The notes under the pieces were generated by a model. That model was not told the DNA's origin. It ran no database searches and worked only from the letters and a program-made list of their open reading frames with translations. 64,000 nucleotides of DNA from Diprion similis (Eukaryota > Arthropoda > Insecta > Hymenoptera > Diprionidae): assembly GCF_021155765.1 (NCBI RefSeq), contig NC_060107.1, positions 18,152,501-18,216,500 of the forward strand, given 5' to 3'. Made by a program: the position numbers and the translations under genes. Each line of letters begins with the position of its first letter. Within the stretch, counting starts at the first letter, position 1. This document shows positions 50,908 through 60,602 of this stretch, in pieces.

Positions 50908-53900
50908 ATGGCTGCCGAAGCATACATGGGACTCGTCGAGCAGATGGGGGAGGCGTACAATTTGTTGCGCGAGCAAACTCCCGGAGAAGGAAATCACGAT
51001 GTCTTTAATCATTGGATCGGTATTGGAGTGGCAAATATAAAAGTTTTGCAAGATATTCTACAACAGCCGAGAATGAGTGTGGGGGCGAAACAGCAAATTC
51101 AACATAAGATCTCACTCATACAATCCTGGGTGGCAAAGATCCAGCAGCAACAGCGGCAGCACGGCTTGGTGATAGGCGGCAATATTGGCAGTTCTGCGGG
51201 TGTACAGTGGGATGATGTTGATAGTGCTTTTGCTAACCGGATTCGCACTGGCATTGTGACCAATCTTGGCCATAAGGATTTTGATGCCTTTCTGAGTGAC
51301 GCGCAGCGGATTACCGTCGAAAAATTGAAGCTGGTGCAGCGTGATGAGGGAAATGTGAAGGTCAACGTCATACTGACGTGTAAATTTGAAAACGTGAAGC
51401 ACGAGGGGGTCGCCGCAAAAGTCAAAAGCTTCAATACAACCAACGTGACGATCCTCCCCTCCAGTGATATAGACGGTTGGTTCGCGGAGACAAAGAACAA
51501 ACTGCTCGTTAAGGTTGAAGATTTCGAACAGCGTGATTCCGGCTGGAGTATGATTGAGATTCTCAATATTGCTGTAAACGTCAACCGGTACCAGCCTCTC
51601 GCCGCGGGGACTTCAACATTCGTCACGCTACCGGAGGACATTCAGCGCAAGAAGGCGGTGGTCAACGTGAAAAACGAAGACGAAAGATCTCTTCTCTGGG
51701 CAACAGCTGCAGCCCTCCACCCGGTCAACAAAGACGCTCAGAGGGTGCATCATTATCGTAGGCATATTTTAGAGTTCAACTGCACAGGTATCAAATTTCC
51801 CGCTACACTGCATGACGTGGAAAAGTTTGAGAAATTAAATAATTTGCAAATCAATGTATATGGAATAGAATCCGAAACCTTTTCACACCATGCAAAATCC
51901 ACAAAAAGCGTCATCGTACCAATTTATTTGAGTAAAAATTTGCACAGCGCAAACGTTGACACGATTCATCTTCTAATGCTTGAAAGTAACAATTGTCCCG
52001 AACATGATGTGAACTGCGAATTCACACCAAGATTCCACTTTGCTTGGATCAAAGATCTCTCGCGATTGGTTAGCAAACAATTGTCTCAACATAATGGCCA
52101 TCTGTTTTTATGCGACAGATGCCTGTGTCACTTCGCTGTGAAAGGCGCCTACAACCACCATCGGCAGGATTGTATTATGTTGAATAAAGTGCGCATGGAA
52201 TTTCCAAGATCTGAAGATTTAAATTTAAAGTTTAAAAATTTCAAAAACAAAGGCACTGTCCCGTTTGTTGTTTACGCCGATCTCGAATGTATATTAGAAT
52301 CCGAACCTGTAGATGAATTTCAAAACCGTCAAACATATGAAATTCAAAAGCATATCCCGCACAGTGTAGCATACTACGTACATTGCGCGTACGATGAGAC
52401 TTTATCGGAGTTTCACAGTAAACGCGGCACCGATTGCATAGATTGGTTCATGCAGCAAGTTAAAGATTTATCGGTTAAAGTAGAGTCACGAATCAAAAAT
52501 ATAATTCCGATGGAGTCTCTGACCCAGGTGCAACGCGATCGTCACATGCGCGCGAAAAATTGTCATATCTGTGAAAAGCCGTTTACTCCGGAGGAGAAAA
52601 AGTGCCACGATCATTGTCACTTCACGGGTAAATATCGCGATCCTGCGCATAATCGGTGTAATTTGAATTTCAACGAGTCGCATACAATTCCAATAGTTTT
52701 CCACAATTTGTCCGGTTACGATGCACATTTTTTGATTAAATCCCTAGCTTTAACTTTTCCCGGAGCGGTTACACTGCTACCCATAAATAAGGAAAAATAT
52801 GTATCCTTCACGAAGCAGGTTGATGGGACGATGATGCATTTGAGATTCATCGATTCGTTTCGATTTATGGCTAGCAGTATTGATAAACTTTCTTCGTATT
52901 TAGGCGATGTCGATAAACGTATAACACGTAAATTTTACAATAATCCCGCGCAGTTCAGCTTGATGACCCGCAAAGGCGTATTTCCTTACGAATACGTCGA
53001 TTGTTGGAAGAAACTCGACGAAACTCAATTACCTGCTAAGAATCATTTCTACTCGCACCTCTGCAATTCGAATATCACAGACGCCGATTATGAGCACGCT
53101 AAAAATGTTTGGGAAGAATTCCGTTTAGAGTCTTTGGGGGCCTATTCCGATTTATATTTAAAGACTGATGTTTTGTTACTTGCTGATATTTTCCAAAATT
53201 TCCGGGCTAGCTGTTTTAAAACATACGATTTAGATCCGTTGCACTACTACACGGCGCCGGGGCTTGCTTTTGACGCGATGCTTAAACACACCAACGTGAA
53301 TTTACAACTTTTCGATGATCCCGAAATGGCTTCATTCATTGAAAGAGGCATTCGAGGTGGCGTAGCGCAATGCTCTAATCGACACGCTCGCGCCAATAAC
53401 AGATTTATGGGCAAAGATTTTGATCCGAACAAGGTGGAATCGTATCTTATGTATTACGATGTGAATAATCTTTACGGTGCGGCTATGAGTGCACATTTAC
53501 CAATCGACTCGTTCGAGTGGGAGCATGATCCTATCGATATAACAACCCATCCAGACGATTCGCCGATCGGTTACATCCTGGAGGTGGACTTGGACTATCC
53601 TACAGAGCTCCACGAGGAACACAAAGACCTACCTCTCTGTCCTGAGCATTTCACGCCGCCAGGTAGTAAAATCCCTAAACTCGCCACCACCCTTCTCCCC
53701 AAAACGAAGTATATACTACACTATAGAAATTTAAAGCAATGTCTGAGTTTAGGTTTGAAATTAGTCAAAGTGTATAGAGTTTTAAAGTTCGCACAATCTC
53801 CATGGCTCGAGCCTTACATCACGCTCAACACCAACATGCGCAAACAGTCCAGAAACGAATTTGAGAAAAACTTTTACAAATTGATGAATAACGCTGTGTT

Positions 53901-54444
53901 TGGTAAGACTATGGAGAATGTGCGAAATCACACGGATGTCAGATTAGTTACAAAATGGGAGGGAAGAGGTGGTGCGAGAGCGCTCATCGCTAGGGCAAAC
54001 TTTCATAGTTGCACCGTATTCGAGACTGATATGGTTATTATAGAAATGAATCGTGTCAAAGTTTACTTTAATAAACCAATTTATATCGGTGCGGCGATCT
54101 TAGACCTTTCGAAAATTATTCTGTACGATTTTCATTACAAATATATAAAGCCGAATTTTCCCGACAAAAAAGCTAAATTGTTGTACACCGACACTGACAG
54201 CCTTATTTACCAATTTAATGTACCCAACATCTACGATATCGTCAAACGTGATGTTGACTCAATGTTTGACACCTCGGACTACCCTCCCGACAATGTGTAC
54301 GGTATTCCGCTCAAGAACAAGAAACGTCTGGGCATAATAAAGGATGAGAACAACGGGAACATTATGACAGAGTTCATTGGGTTGCGCGCGAAGCTGTACA
54401 CCTTACAACGATGGGCGAGGATGACGCCGATGGTACGAGAGTAA
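50908..54444 (+). CDS. polB: Protein-primed DNA polymerase B of Polinton
   Basis: The replication enzyme of the element. The N-terminal 450 residues include the [14 protein letters not shown] and [14 protein letters not shown] motifs typical of Polinton polymerases. Exonuclease motifs follow: Asp/Glu in VVYADLECI near 452, [10 protein letters not shown] near 605 and [11 protein letters not shown] near 746. Between them lies a zinc/HNH-like segment [20 protein letters not shown] near 551. Polymerase motifs are [13 protein letters not shown] near 848, [11 protein letters not shown] near 990 and YTDTDSL near 1092. The frame breaks near 54,405 after LRAKLYTL by a one-base shift and continues in the next feature. 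An initiator-like TCAGTC lies at 50845 but no TATA box is seen. Confidence 0.95.
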   Translation: MAAEAYMGLVEQMGEAYNLLREQTPGEGNHDVFNHWIGIGVANIKVLQDILQQPRMSVGAKQQIQHKISLIQSWVAKIQQQQRQHGLVIGGNIGSSAGVQWDDVDSAFANRIRTGIVTNLGHKDFDAFLSDAQRITVEKLKLVQRDEGNVKVNVILTCKFENVKHEGVAAKVKSFNTTNVTILPSSDIDGWFAETKNKLLVKVEDFEQRDSGWSMIEILNIAVNVNRYQPLAAGTSTFVTLPEDIQRKKAVVNVKNEDERSLLWATAAALHPVNKDAQRVHHYRRHILEFNCTGIKFPATLHDVEKFEKLNNLQINVYGIESETFSHHAKSTKSVIVPIYLSKNLHSANVDTIHLLMLESNNCPEHDVNCEFTPRFHFAWIKDLSRLVSKQLSQHNGHLFLCDRCLCHFAVKGAYNHHRQDCIMLNKVRMEFPRSEDLNLKFKNFKNKGTVPFVVYADLECILESEPVDEFQNRQTYEIQKHIPHSVAYYVHCAYDETLSEFHSKRGTDCIDWFMQQVKDLSVKVESRIKNIIPMESLTQVQRDRHMRAKNCHICEKPFTPEEKKCHDHCHFTGKYRDPAHNRCNLNFNESHTIPIVFHNLSGYDAHFLIKSLALTFPGAVTLLPINKEKYVSFTKQVDGTMMHLRFIDSFRFMASSIDKLSSYLGDVDKRITRKFYNNPAQFSLMTRKGVFPYEYVDCWKKLDETQLPAKNHFYSHLCNSNITDADYEHAKNVWEEFRLESLGAYSDLYLKTDVLLLADIFQNFRASCFKTYDLDPLHYYTAPGLAFDAMLKHTNVNLQLFDDPEMASFIERGIRGGVAQCSNRHARANNRFMGKDFDPNKVESYLMYYDVNNLYGAAMSAHLPIDSFEWEHDPIDITTHPDDSPIGYILEVDLDYPTELHEEHKDLPLCPEHFTPPGSKIPKLATTLLPKTKYILHYRNLKQCLSLGLKLVKVYRVLKFAQSPWLEPYITLNTNMRKQSRNEFEKNFYKLMNNAVFGKTMENVRNHTDVRLVTKWEGRGGARALIARANFHSCTVFETDMVIIEMNRVKVYFNKPIYIGAAILDLSKIILYDFHYKYIKPNFPDKKAKLLYTDTDSLIYQFNVPNIYDIVKRDVDSMFDTSDYPPDNVYGIPLKNKKRLGIIKDENNGNIMTEFIGLRAKLYTLQRWARMTPMVRE

Positions 54445-54683
54445 GCAAACGCGCAAAGGGTGTCAAAAATTCAACGCTGAACACCATCACGTTTGACGAT
54501 TATAAGCGCTGTCTGTTGGCTTACAAGGAATTGGCTCGATCTCAATGTCTAATTCGTAGCAAAAAACATCAAGTAAGCACTATCGTACAGAAGAAATTGG
54601 CTCTGAGTTGGCAAGATGACAAGCGACAATTGATACCTGGACAGACCGACACCTTACCTTGGGGGTTTGCTGCTGCCCCATAA
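54411..54683 (+). pseudogene. C-terminal end of Polinton polymerase B in shifted frame
   Basis: Ninety codons in the +1 frame overlap the end of the main polymerase frame. They contain [16 protein letters not shown] and ITFDDYKRCLL, the conserved polymerase tail, then a stop at 54683. The polymerase catalytic motifs lie upstream of the break, so the shift removes only the tail. Decay and sequence error are both possible. Confidence 0.75.
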
Positions 54684-55510
54684 AAACTAATTATAGTGAA
54701 GGTCCGGATTTGAAAAGTAATATACGCACGCGTTAACTGGGTAATACAATTTTATTTATTTTTGATCGTCACACAAACCGCCCCCTTCTCAGCGTAGCGC
54801 ACCGTTCGACCGCTCGTCGAACACTGAGCTCTCGAGGCGTCCCCACCAACAGTGTAGGACCTCTGAGAATACATATATATATACTATCGGTACTTCCTGG
54901 AACGCATTTGCTTATTCCTACAATAGGATTAGCTGTATGTATAAAACTGCCACGAATACTTACGTTCGACACCTTGGACGATCCTTTGTCAGATCATTTA
55001 TTCAGAAATGAAAAAAAGTTTTCCAAAAACAAAATCCCCATTTGATTAACATGTAAAAAAAGTTTTTCGGAAATGAAAAAAAGTTTCCCGAAAATGAAAA
55101 AAAGTTTTCCAGAAATGAAAAAAAGTCTCCAAAAATAAAAATGTGTATTAACCGTAAGGAAAAAGAAAAATATCTTGTATTATTATCATTGCTACGGATA
55201 GCTGTATGTATAAAACCGTTGCGAATATTTACGTTCGACACCTCGGACGATCCTATGTCAAATTATTTATTCAAAAATGAAAGAAAGTTTTCCAGAAATG
55301 AAAAAAAGTTTCCCGAAAATGAAAAAAAGTTTTCCAGAATGAAAAAAAGTTTCCAAAAATAAAAATGTGTATTAACCGTAAGGAAAAAATATCTTGTATC
55401 ATTATTTTTGCTACGGATATGATATATAAGTGCATATGGAAAAGAATTGTAGAGATATTTTGTATAACTGTATGTTTTATTGTTATTTTGAAAAATACAT
55501 AGAAATTATG
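54684..55510. repeat. Tandem repeats between convergent polymerase and integrase genes
   Basis: A block of about 260 bp occurs twice (near 54,930 and 55,195), each starting AGCTGTATGTATAAAAC and containing TTACGTTCGACACC. Inside each are several copies of a 20-bp unit GAAATGAAAAAAAGTTTTCC. Frames across it are low-complexity Lys/Phe peptides. It is likely a 3' untranslated region for both convergent genes. Confidence 0.85.
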
Positions 55511-56431
55511 TTACATGTCTGTTTCATTTATCCAACTGTTGTGTGAATTGTCGAATCCCAACCACTTAACATAGAGCTGATTCCCACGTTTGCGTAATAC
55601 TTTCTCCACCAGGTACCCATCGGGATATTTTACTTTGCTGAGTTCTTCCTTGTAGAAGCCTCCTTCGATGGAATGATCTTGATAATCGGTAAGTTTGTAC
55701 GTCGGGGGGTTGGTATTTTTCACCTCGCTCACGGTGAATATTTCAGTCGTCCAGTTGGGCGTATAGCCTTTTTCGAATACATTTTTGTACTTGCTGATCC
55801 GGACTCGATCGCCAACTTTAAATTTCCGCTTCCGATGACTCCGCTTGATTTGGCGGGGCTTGTAAACGCTTCGATATAGTTGTTTTTCGTTGACTGTGCT
55901 GACATCCACCGGCTTCATTCGAATCGTGCGATGCTTGGTGTTGTTGTATGATTTTATTAGATCGCTCAAAATGTCAATCCACTTGTGAGATCCTCGGAGA
56001 GTAAACCGCTTCCACATTTTATTTTTCAACGTTCGATTAAATGGCTCGCATATAGACGCCTTTAAATTGCTGAATGTCGAATACATGTTGATATTGTGCC
56101 GCTTCATGAGTGTCTTGAATTCGCTGTTGTAAAATTCTCTGCCCTGATCGACGTGTAGATGCTTTGGTATGCGGTTCTGTATTAGTACGGATTTCATGGC
56201 GGTAGTCACATCTTTTCCACTCTTGGACTTTATCGGTACCGCCCACGCGTACTTGGAAAATATGTCGATGATTGTAAGCAGGTATTTGTAGCCCTTGTTG
56301 TGCGAGCTATATGCGGTCATGTCAACGAGATCTGCTTGCCAGGTCTCATCGAGTCCGCGTACATCTACGAATCGGCGCGGATAATTGCGTCGAGCCGGTC
56401 TGTGAAGTTCAGCAGCTATTGTCACCTTCAT
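55511..56431 (-). CDS. Polinton retroviral-type integrase with chromodomain
   Basis: Inserts the element into chromosomes. The catalytic core of this 306-residue protein has an Asp at 34 or 37 (TWQADLVDM), Asp95 (HVDQGREF) and Glu129 (CEPFNRTLK), with 33 residues between the last two. An SH3-like segment (KFKVGDRVRISKY) near 205 follows. The last 32 residues form a chromodomain (YLVEKVLRKRGNQLYVKWLG...SWI) that could bind methylated histone tails. ATG 56431 overlaps the stop of the upstream gene by four bases, so both are likely on one transcript. All motifs intact. Confidence 0.92.
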   Translation of the reverse strand: MKVTIAAELHRPARRNYPRRFVDVRGLDETWQADLVDMTAYSSHNKGYKYLLTIIDIFSKYAWAVPIKSKSGKDVTTAMKSVLIQNRIPKHLHVDQGREFYNSEFKTLMKRHNINMYSTFSNLKASICEPFNRTLKNKMWKRFTLRGSHKWIDILSDLIKSYNNTKHRTIRMKPVDVSTVNEKQLYRSVYKPRQIKRSHRKRKFKVGDRVRISKYKNVFEKGYTPNWTTEIFTVSEVKNTNPPTYKLTDYQDHSIEGGFYKEELSKVKYPDGYLVEKVLRKRGNQLYVKWLGFDNSHNSWINETDM

Positions 56432-56847
56432 TGTTCCTTGCTCTTTGCCGCTCGATTTTTCAACTCTTCTTCCAACCGCTTTTGTTCCTCGACCGAAACT
56501 GATACCGCGCTGGTTTCCTCCAGTAACGTTACTCGTGCATGAAGCTTATGAACGATCTCCAATAATCCAATTACGTAATCGTGATTACTCCTGTTACGCG
56601 CGCGCACCGGTTTAAGGATCTCATCGATTCTCTTTATGCACTCTTCGTACGATTCTCTTAAACTATTTAGAACTTTCAGGGGAACAGCATCGTTAAGTTG
56701 CTGAGGATCAGCTATGTTACACAATCGTTTACCGTCCAAATCGTACTGATTGTCGGGAGTGATTTTAAATCCGACGCCTGGAGGTCCACGAATAAATTTT
56801 TTACCCCCACCACGGCCCAACTGTCGTCCAAATATATCTATGCTCAT
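56428..56847 (-). CDS. Conserved Polinton protein, MSIDIFG family
   Basis: This 139-residue protein begins MSIDIFGRQLGRGGG, continues with GPPGVGFKITPDNQYDL.GKRLCN, and ends in a long charged helix likely to form a coiled coil (LLEETSAVSVSVEEQKRLEE). The family is frequent in Polintons but has no assigned function; the helix suggests oligomerisation. Its last codons overlap the integrase start. Confidence 0.75.
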   Translation of the reverse strand: MSIDIFGRQLGRGGGKKFIRGPPGVGFKITPDNQYDLDGKRLCNIADPQQLNDAVPLKVLNSLRESYEECIKRIDEILKPVRARNRSNHDYVIGLLEIVHKLHARVTLLEETSAVSVSVEEQKRLEEELKNRAAKSKEQ

Positions 56848-56866
56848 CGCTAGGTGGTCACCGAAG

Positions 56867-56905
56867 GAATGACGAATCTATGTCGATCTACCGCTAATAA
56901 ATGAT
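56867..56905 (-). promoter_or_regulatory. Putative core promoter for MSIDIFG/integrase genes
   Basis: On the minus strand, TTTATTAG at 56902 (weak TATA) overlaps the end of the upstream gene, and TCATTC has its A at 56870, spacing about 32 bp. Confidence 0.45.
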
Positions 56906-57844
56906 TTCAGCTTCCCGCAGCTCTTCAATAATGGCGACTATTTCATTGGAATGGCTGGTATTTCCCGCAGCCTGCGACGCCATAAGTAGCCGAAGACGAT
57001 CTACAATTTCATTTGGATCATCCCAGTAGACGTAATCCACTTCTTGCCTCTCCTTTCGCGCAATCTTATATTCGGGTAAGCCTTTACCGGACTTTTTCGG
57101 CGAGCCAAGATGTTGCGCAATGAAATTTCTATACTTTGCACTTTTTGAATCATCGCGAAGACTTCCATCGGCTTGGTATCGTTTCCGATATGCATTTGTC
57201 ATCCTTACAATTTTTATGTAATTATTCTTGTCCGTATCATTCACAACCGTGGCATCGGGTGATTTTTTAAACAATAATTCGAGTAACCCTGGCGTACTCT
57301 GGTAACTTTCATCTCCCACGTTGATCAGATTATCGACGAAACTAATTTGTGAATCACCAATCATCATACTGTTTATCAACTTTCGAACGCCATATACTGT
57401 ATCTAAATCCTTCTTTTTACTTGTGCTGAACATTTTCAAATATCGTGCCACGGGATTCACTGTTTTCCTCACTGGTGTGCTTGTAGTGGAAATTTCACCA
57501 AATTTCAGTGTTTTATCGTGTGCATCCTTGAAATCCTCCTCATCATCCATATCCTCATCCTCATCCTCGTCATCCTCGGTACTCGCATCATCTTTTTCTT
57601 CTTTTTTCATTGCTATATCAGACGATTCTGTTTTAATTTCTTCTTTAATATGCTGCTGCTGCTGCTTCGAAGTATCCACCAATTCTTGCAACGGTGTTAC
57701 GAGGGGCTTGAACACCTCTCCCATAACCTGGTCGGTCGTGTCTTTGTCCAACTTGATCATCTTGTGCTTCCGACGTATGACATCGCTTGCTTTCGATATT
57801 TCACTCAGCGTATCGCTATGCTTACGAATCTTGACACTCTCCAT
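56894..57844 (-). CDS. DUF8207-like Polinton protein
   Basis: This 316-residue protein has a basic, helical N-terminus, Gln- and Glu/Asp-rich stretches (an acidic run at about 88-105) and a C-terminal conserved domain. The domain covers VYGVRKLINSMMIGDS, TPGLLELLFKK, IVRMTNAYRKRY and VYWDDPNEIVDRLRLLMASQ. Proteins of this type occur throughout arthropod Polintons; function unknown. The position next to the packaging ATPase and capsid genes fits a structural or assembly role, which is inference. Confidence 0.75.
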   Translation of the reverse strand: MESVKIRKHSDTLSEISKASDVIRRKHKMIKLDKDTTDQVMGEVFKPLVTPLQELVDTSKQQQQHIKEEIKTESSDIAMKKEEKDDASTEDDEDEDEDMDDEEDFKDAHDKTLKFGEISTTSTPVRKTVNPVARYLKMFSTSKKKDLDTVYGVRKLINSMMIGDSQISFVDNLINVGDESYQSTPGLLELLFKKSPDATVVNDTDKNNYIKIVRMTNAYRKRYQADGSLRDDSKSAKYRNFIAQHLGSPKKSGKGLPEYKIARKERQEVDYVYWDDPNEIVDRLRLLMASQAAGNTSHSNEIVAIIEELREAEIIY

Positions 57845-57866
57845 GTTGCCGACTTGATCGTCACAA

Positions 57867-57903
57867 TTGAACTGCGTGAGTTTGCGTTAGTTTATGCTTA
57901 TAA
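57867..57903 (-). promoter_or_regulatory. Core promoter of DUF8207-like gene
   Basis: On the minus strand TATAAGC at 57902 lies inside the end of the ATPase gene; GCAGTTC with its A at 57873 gives a spacing of 29 bp. Confidence 0.6.
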
Positions 57904-58609
57904 AGCAGTCAAACCCCTTCCTGTATCTTCCCTCGTTGATTTCACTATCCTTGTCAATTACGACAAAACTGTATTTACCGTCATTCCAGCATGCCGAGCA
58001 TAAGTCCTTAAATTGTTGATATGTCATGTCGGTGTTCACGTGATCGTTGTAGATATGTTTCAGATTCATTTCATCTTGTCGAAATAGCACCAATAAGTTT
58101 GCATTGTCACGCACCAGGTGTTTCGGAATACGTGCATACGTTTGACTAAGATAAAAGCTATCGACGTCGCGATGCCTGCCCATGCTGAAGTAAGCTCTGA
58201 TATTATCTTGCTTCTCACACGCCACATCGTCAAAAATCATAACAGAGTTAGGGTGGGCCTCTTCTGGTTTGACAACCTGATCGTTCTCACCAGACGGAAA
58301 ATAGCCCACACCCTGCACGGATTCTAGTAACTTTTCCAAAAATTGATATTTTGGCTGGATGAGGGATTTTGAATAAACGTAGACATTTTCGAATCTCAAT
58401 CCGTTGCCATGGGTGATTAGAGAGAGGAGAGCGTTCGTTTTACCACAATTCGATGGGCCGCAAAAAATTGCCCTCACGGTATTTGGTAGTAATTTTCCAT
58501 GACGTTTCTCTTTCCTCTTCCTCCCCCGACGAACCATTTTGTCGAAATTTGCAACAGGTAGTTTCTCAGTCTGATCTTGAAATCTCATGATGCTCGGTTC
58601 AAGCGACAA
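57887..58609 (-). CDS. Packaging ATPase (FtsK/HerA type) of Polinton
   Basis: Pumps DNA into capsids in related viruses. The best ATG is at 58588 (233 residues); the frame reaches 58609 by a TTG. Walker A GPSNCGKT lies at residues 44-51 and Walker B SVMIFDDV at 115-122. A SQTYARIPKHLVRDNAN segment beyond it carries the conserved Gln and Arg of this class. The N-terminus is short and basic. The gene is divergent from the PLA2-like gene with a compact shared promoter region. Confidence 0.93.
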   Translation of the reverse strand: MSLEPSIMRFQDQTEKLPVANFDKMVRRGRKRKEKRHGKLLPNTVRAIFCGPSNCGKTNALLSLITHGNGLRFENVYVYSKSLIQPKYQFLEKLLESVQGVGYFPSGENDQVVKPEEAHPNSVMIFDDVACEKQDNIRAYFSMGRHRDVDSFYLSQTYARIPKHLVRDNANLLVLFRQDEMNLKHIYNDHVNTDMTYQQFKDLCSACWNDGKYSFVVIDKDSEINEGRYRKGFDCFISIN

Positions 58610-58612
58610 CGA

Positions 58613-58665
58613 GAACTAAGATGACCGCATATAAATTCATCCTTTTATAGAACTCGCGTTAGTTG
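58613..58665. promoter_or_regulatory. Divergent promoter for ATPase and PLA2-like genes
   Basis: Two core promoters overlap in about 50 bp. Plus strand: TATAAAT at 58630 and TTAGTTGC with its A at 58661 (31 bp). Minus strand: TATAAAAGG at 58649 and TTAGTTC with its A at 58617 (32 bp). Both initiators are the same TTAGTT variant. Confidence 0.75.
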
Positions 58666-58675
58666 CTGTTCGACT

Positions 58676-59506
58676 ATGAAGATGTGCACACGTAAGAGAC
58701 GCGGTGGTGGTTTGCTAAACAAAATCATCAATCATCTCCCAGTTGAATTGCACGTGCCTGGGTATCAGTACTGCGGACCCGGAACAAAATTGGTCAAGAG
58801 GTTGGCACGCGGTGATCCGGGTATCAATCCATTGGACGCTGCATGTAAAGATCACGACATTGCATATGCAAGGAATCGAGATATCGCTGCGAGAAATCTG
58901 GCCGACAAAGTGCTTGCCGAGAAGGCGTGGAATCGTGTTTTAGCCAAGGACGCTAGTGTGGGTGAAAAAGCTGTCGCGTGGGGAGTCACCAACACCATGA
59001 AAGCTAAATCTAAACTCGGTATGGGTTTAGCAAGGAAGCTGTCGAAACTTGGAGCCGGTGCGAAGTCACAGAAAAAACCCTCAACGGGTGGGAAGACTAA
59101 ACAGCAGAAGAGGACAATAAATCTTAAATCTATCATTAGGGTGGCAAAGGCCTCCATGCGACCAGGTCATAAAGCTATCGAGTCGGCGTTGGCCGGTGCC
59201 CGTGCGGCTGCGCGTGAGGCAGGGAAGAATGTTCGTGTGCCCCGTGTTATACCCGTGCCCGAAAAAATTGGCGGCATCCTACCCCTCCTCATTCCAATTT
59301 TGGCTGGTCTAAGCGCAACGGGAGCTCTAGCAGGTGGTGCTGCAGGCATAGCTAAAGCAGTCAACGAGGCTAGCGCCAACAAACATCAGTTGAGTGAGAC
59401 CAAACGACACAATGCAACAATGGAGGCGATTGCGTTGGGCAAGGGATTATACCTAAGACCGTACCGCAGTGGCATGGGTCTGTACTTACAACCGGCAAAA
59501 AACTAA
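58676..59506 (+). CDS. PLA2-like Polinton protein with pX-like tail
   Basis: This 276-residue protein has a basic N-terminus followed by a phospholipase A2-like domain. The calcium-loop motif YCGPGT is at 32-37 and the catalytic pair CKDHDIAYA has His60-Asp61, as in parvoviral capsid N-termini. A Lys/Arg-rich middle leads to a hydrophobic segment LPLLIPILAGLSATGALAGG at about 201-220. A tail ends GKGLYLRPYRSGMGLYLQP, which resembles small basic core proteins of adenoviruses and could be a protease-cleaved peptide. A membrane-active virion protein is the likely role, by family. Confidence 0.85.
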   Translation: MKMCTRKRRGGGLLNKIINHLPVELHVPGYQYCGPGTKLVKRLARGDPGINPLDAACKDHDIAYARNRDIAARNLADKVLAEKAWNRVLAKDASVGEKAVAWGVTNTMKAKSKLGMGLARKLSKLGAGAKSQKKPSTGGKTKQQKRTINLKSIIRVAKASMRPGHKAIESALAGARAAAREAGKNVRVPRVIPVPEKIGGILPLLIPILAGLSATGALAGGAAGIAKAVNEASANKHQLSETKRHNATMEAIALGKGLYLRPYRSGMGLYLQPAKN

Positions 59507-59868
59507 TAAAGCTACCACGCCGAGCACTCACCAACGTTGATTTACACAAATATGCTCAAGATATGAGAATTCCACATTTTCGCGGCGTTTTCATGCGGAA
59601 TGGTCTACCATCATCAGGACCGAAGAAGCGAGAATCCGCAATTATTAATCTTGATGATAAGAACGGCCCCGGGACACATTGGGTTGCATATAAGAAAAAC
59701 GGTGATCACGTTGTGTATTTCGATAGTTTTGGTGATTTGCAACCACCTAGGGATTTGATGAACTATCTCGGTGTTGGTAGCGTAAAATACAATCATAAGA
59801 GGTATCAGGAATACGATACTGTGATTTGTGGTCATTTGTGCCTCAAATTTCTCAGCGGGCAGCTATAA
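59503..59868 (+). CDS. Adenain-like cysteine protease of Polinton
   Basis: Maturation protease. From ATG 59563 it is 101 residues with the triad His39 (GTHWVAY), Asp54 (VYFDSFG) and Cys89 (VICGHLC), and a Gln82 for the oxyanion hole. The open frame extends upstream without an ATG (LTNVDLHKYAQD), and this extension looks family-conserved. The real start may therefore be non-AUG or reached through the upstream gene, whose stop at 59506 falls in another frame. Its stop codon overlaps the TATA box of the next gene. Confidence 0.85.
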   Translation, partial: LIKLPRRALTNVDLHKYAQDMRIPHFRGVFMRNGLPSSGPKKRESAIINLDDKNGPGTHWVAYKKNGDHVVYFDSFGDLQPPRDLMNYLGVGSVKYNHKRYQEYDTVICGHLCLKFLSGQL

Positions 59869-59901
59869 AAAGAGCGGTGTCACATTGGCGAGCATCAGTC
59901 A
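59864..59901 (+). promoter_or_regulatory. Core promoter of penton gene
   Basis: TATAAAAAG at 59864 overlaps the protease stop; TCAGTC has its A at 59897, spacing 33 bp, and the ATG follows one base later at 59901, giving a nearly leaderless message. Confidence 0.75.
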
Positions 59902-60602
59902 TGACGGAATCATTGTCGTTAACACTGTCGGGCACCTCATCCCTGCTGGAGGCTCAATATTTTCCCCCAATCGAGTTATCGTCGACGAAAAACTATGTTC
60001 TCGGACTCGTCGAGTTCATGACATTCAATTCAATACCCAATATTCAAGAGAAGTGTAATAAATTTTACCTGGAGCGAGCGGACAACAGCCGGGCAGTCAT
60101 TACGATACCCACAGGCAGCTACGAAATTGAAGATATTCAAAGTTTTTTGCACAAGGAACTACCTTCCGACATCTCCCTTAGTCTGCAGGCCAACAACAAC
60201 GAGCTAAACAGTGAAGTTACGTGCAATCAAGTAGTAGACTTCAAACCCGAGGATTCCATTGGCCGATTATTGGGGTTTAAAGCGGTTGAGCTAGCACGGA
60301 ACGTTACGCATAAGTCCGAATTACCGGTAGCCATACTGAAAGTTAATACCATACGCGTTGAGTGCAACATAACCACCGGGGCGTACATAAACGGACGTCA
60401 GGCTCACACGATTCACGAATTTTTCCCCACCGTCCCATCTGGATATAAGATTGTTGAAGTTCCCGCCAACATCATTTACCTCCCAATCGCCGTACAGTCG
60501 ATACAGAATATACAGCTGCGGATAGTCGATCAAGACGACGAGTTGATTAATTTTCGCGGAGAAACGATAACGGTACGCTTACATGTAAAATCGGTGAAAT
60601 AA
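59901..60602 (+). CDS. Minor capsid (penton) protein of Polinton
   Basis: ATG 59901 follows the initiator directly; frames further upstream lack an ATG. The 233-residue protein is rich in beta strands, with MTESLSLTLSGTSSLLEAQY, KNYVLGLVEFMTFNSIPN, RVECNITTGAYINGRQAHTI and PIAVQSIQNIQLRIVDQD, matching the single jelly-roll penton of Polintons. It would form capsid vertices. It overlaps the next small gene (TAATG). Confidence 0.88.
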   Translation: MTESLSLTLSGTSSLLEAQYFPPIELSSTKNYVLGLVEFMTFNSIPNIQEKCNKFYLERADNSRAVITIPTGSYEIEDIQSFLHKELPSDISLSLQANNNELNSEVTCNQVVDFKPEDSIGRLLGFKAVELARNVTHKSELPVAILKVNTIRVECNITTGAYINGRQAHTIHEFFPTVPSGYKIVEVPANIIYLPIAVQSIQNIQLRIVDQDDELINFRGETITVRLHVKSVK

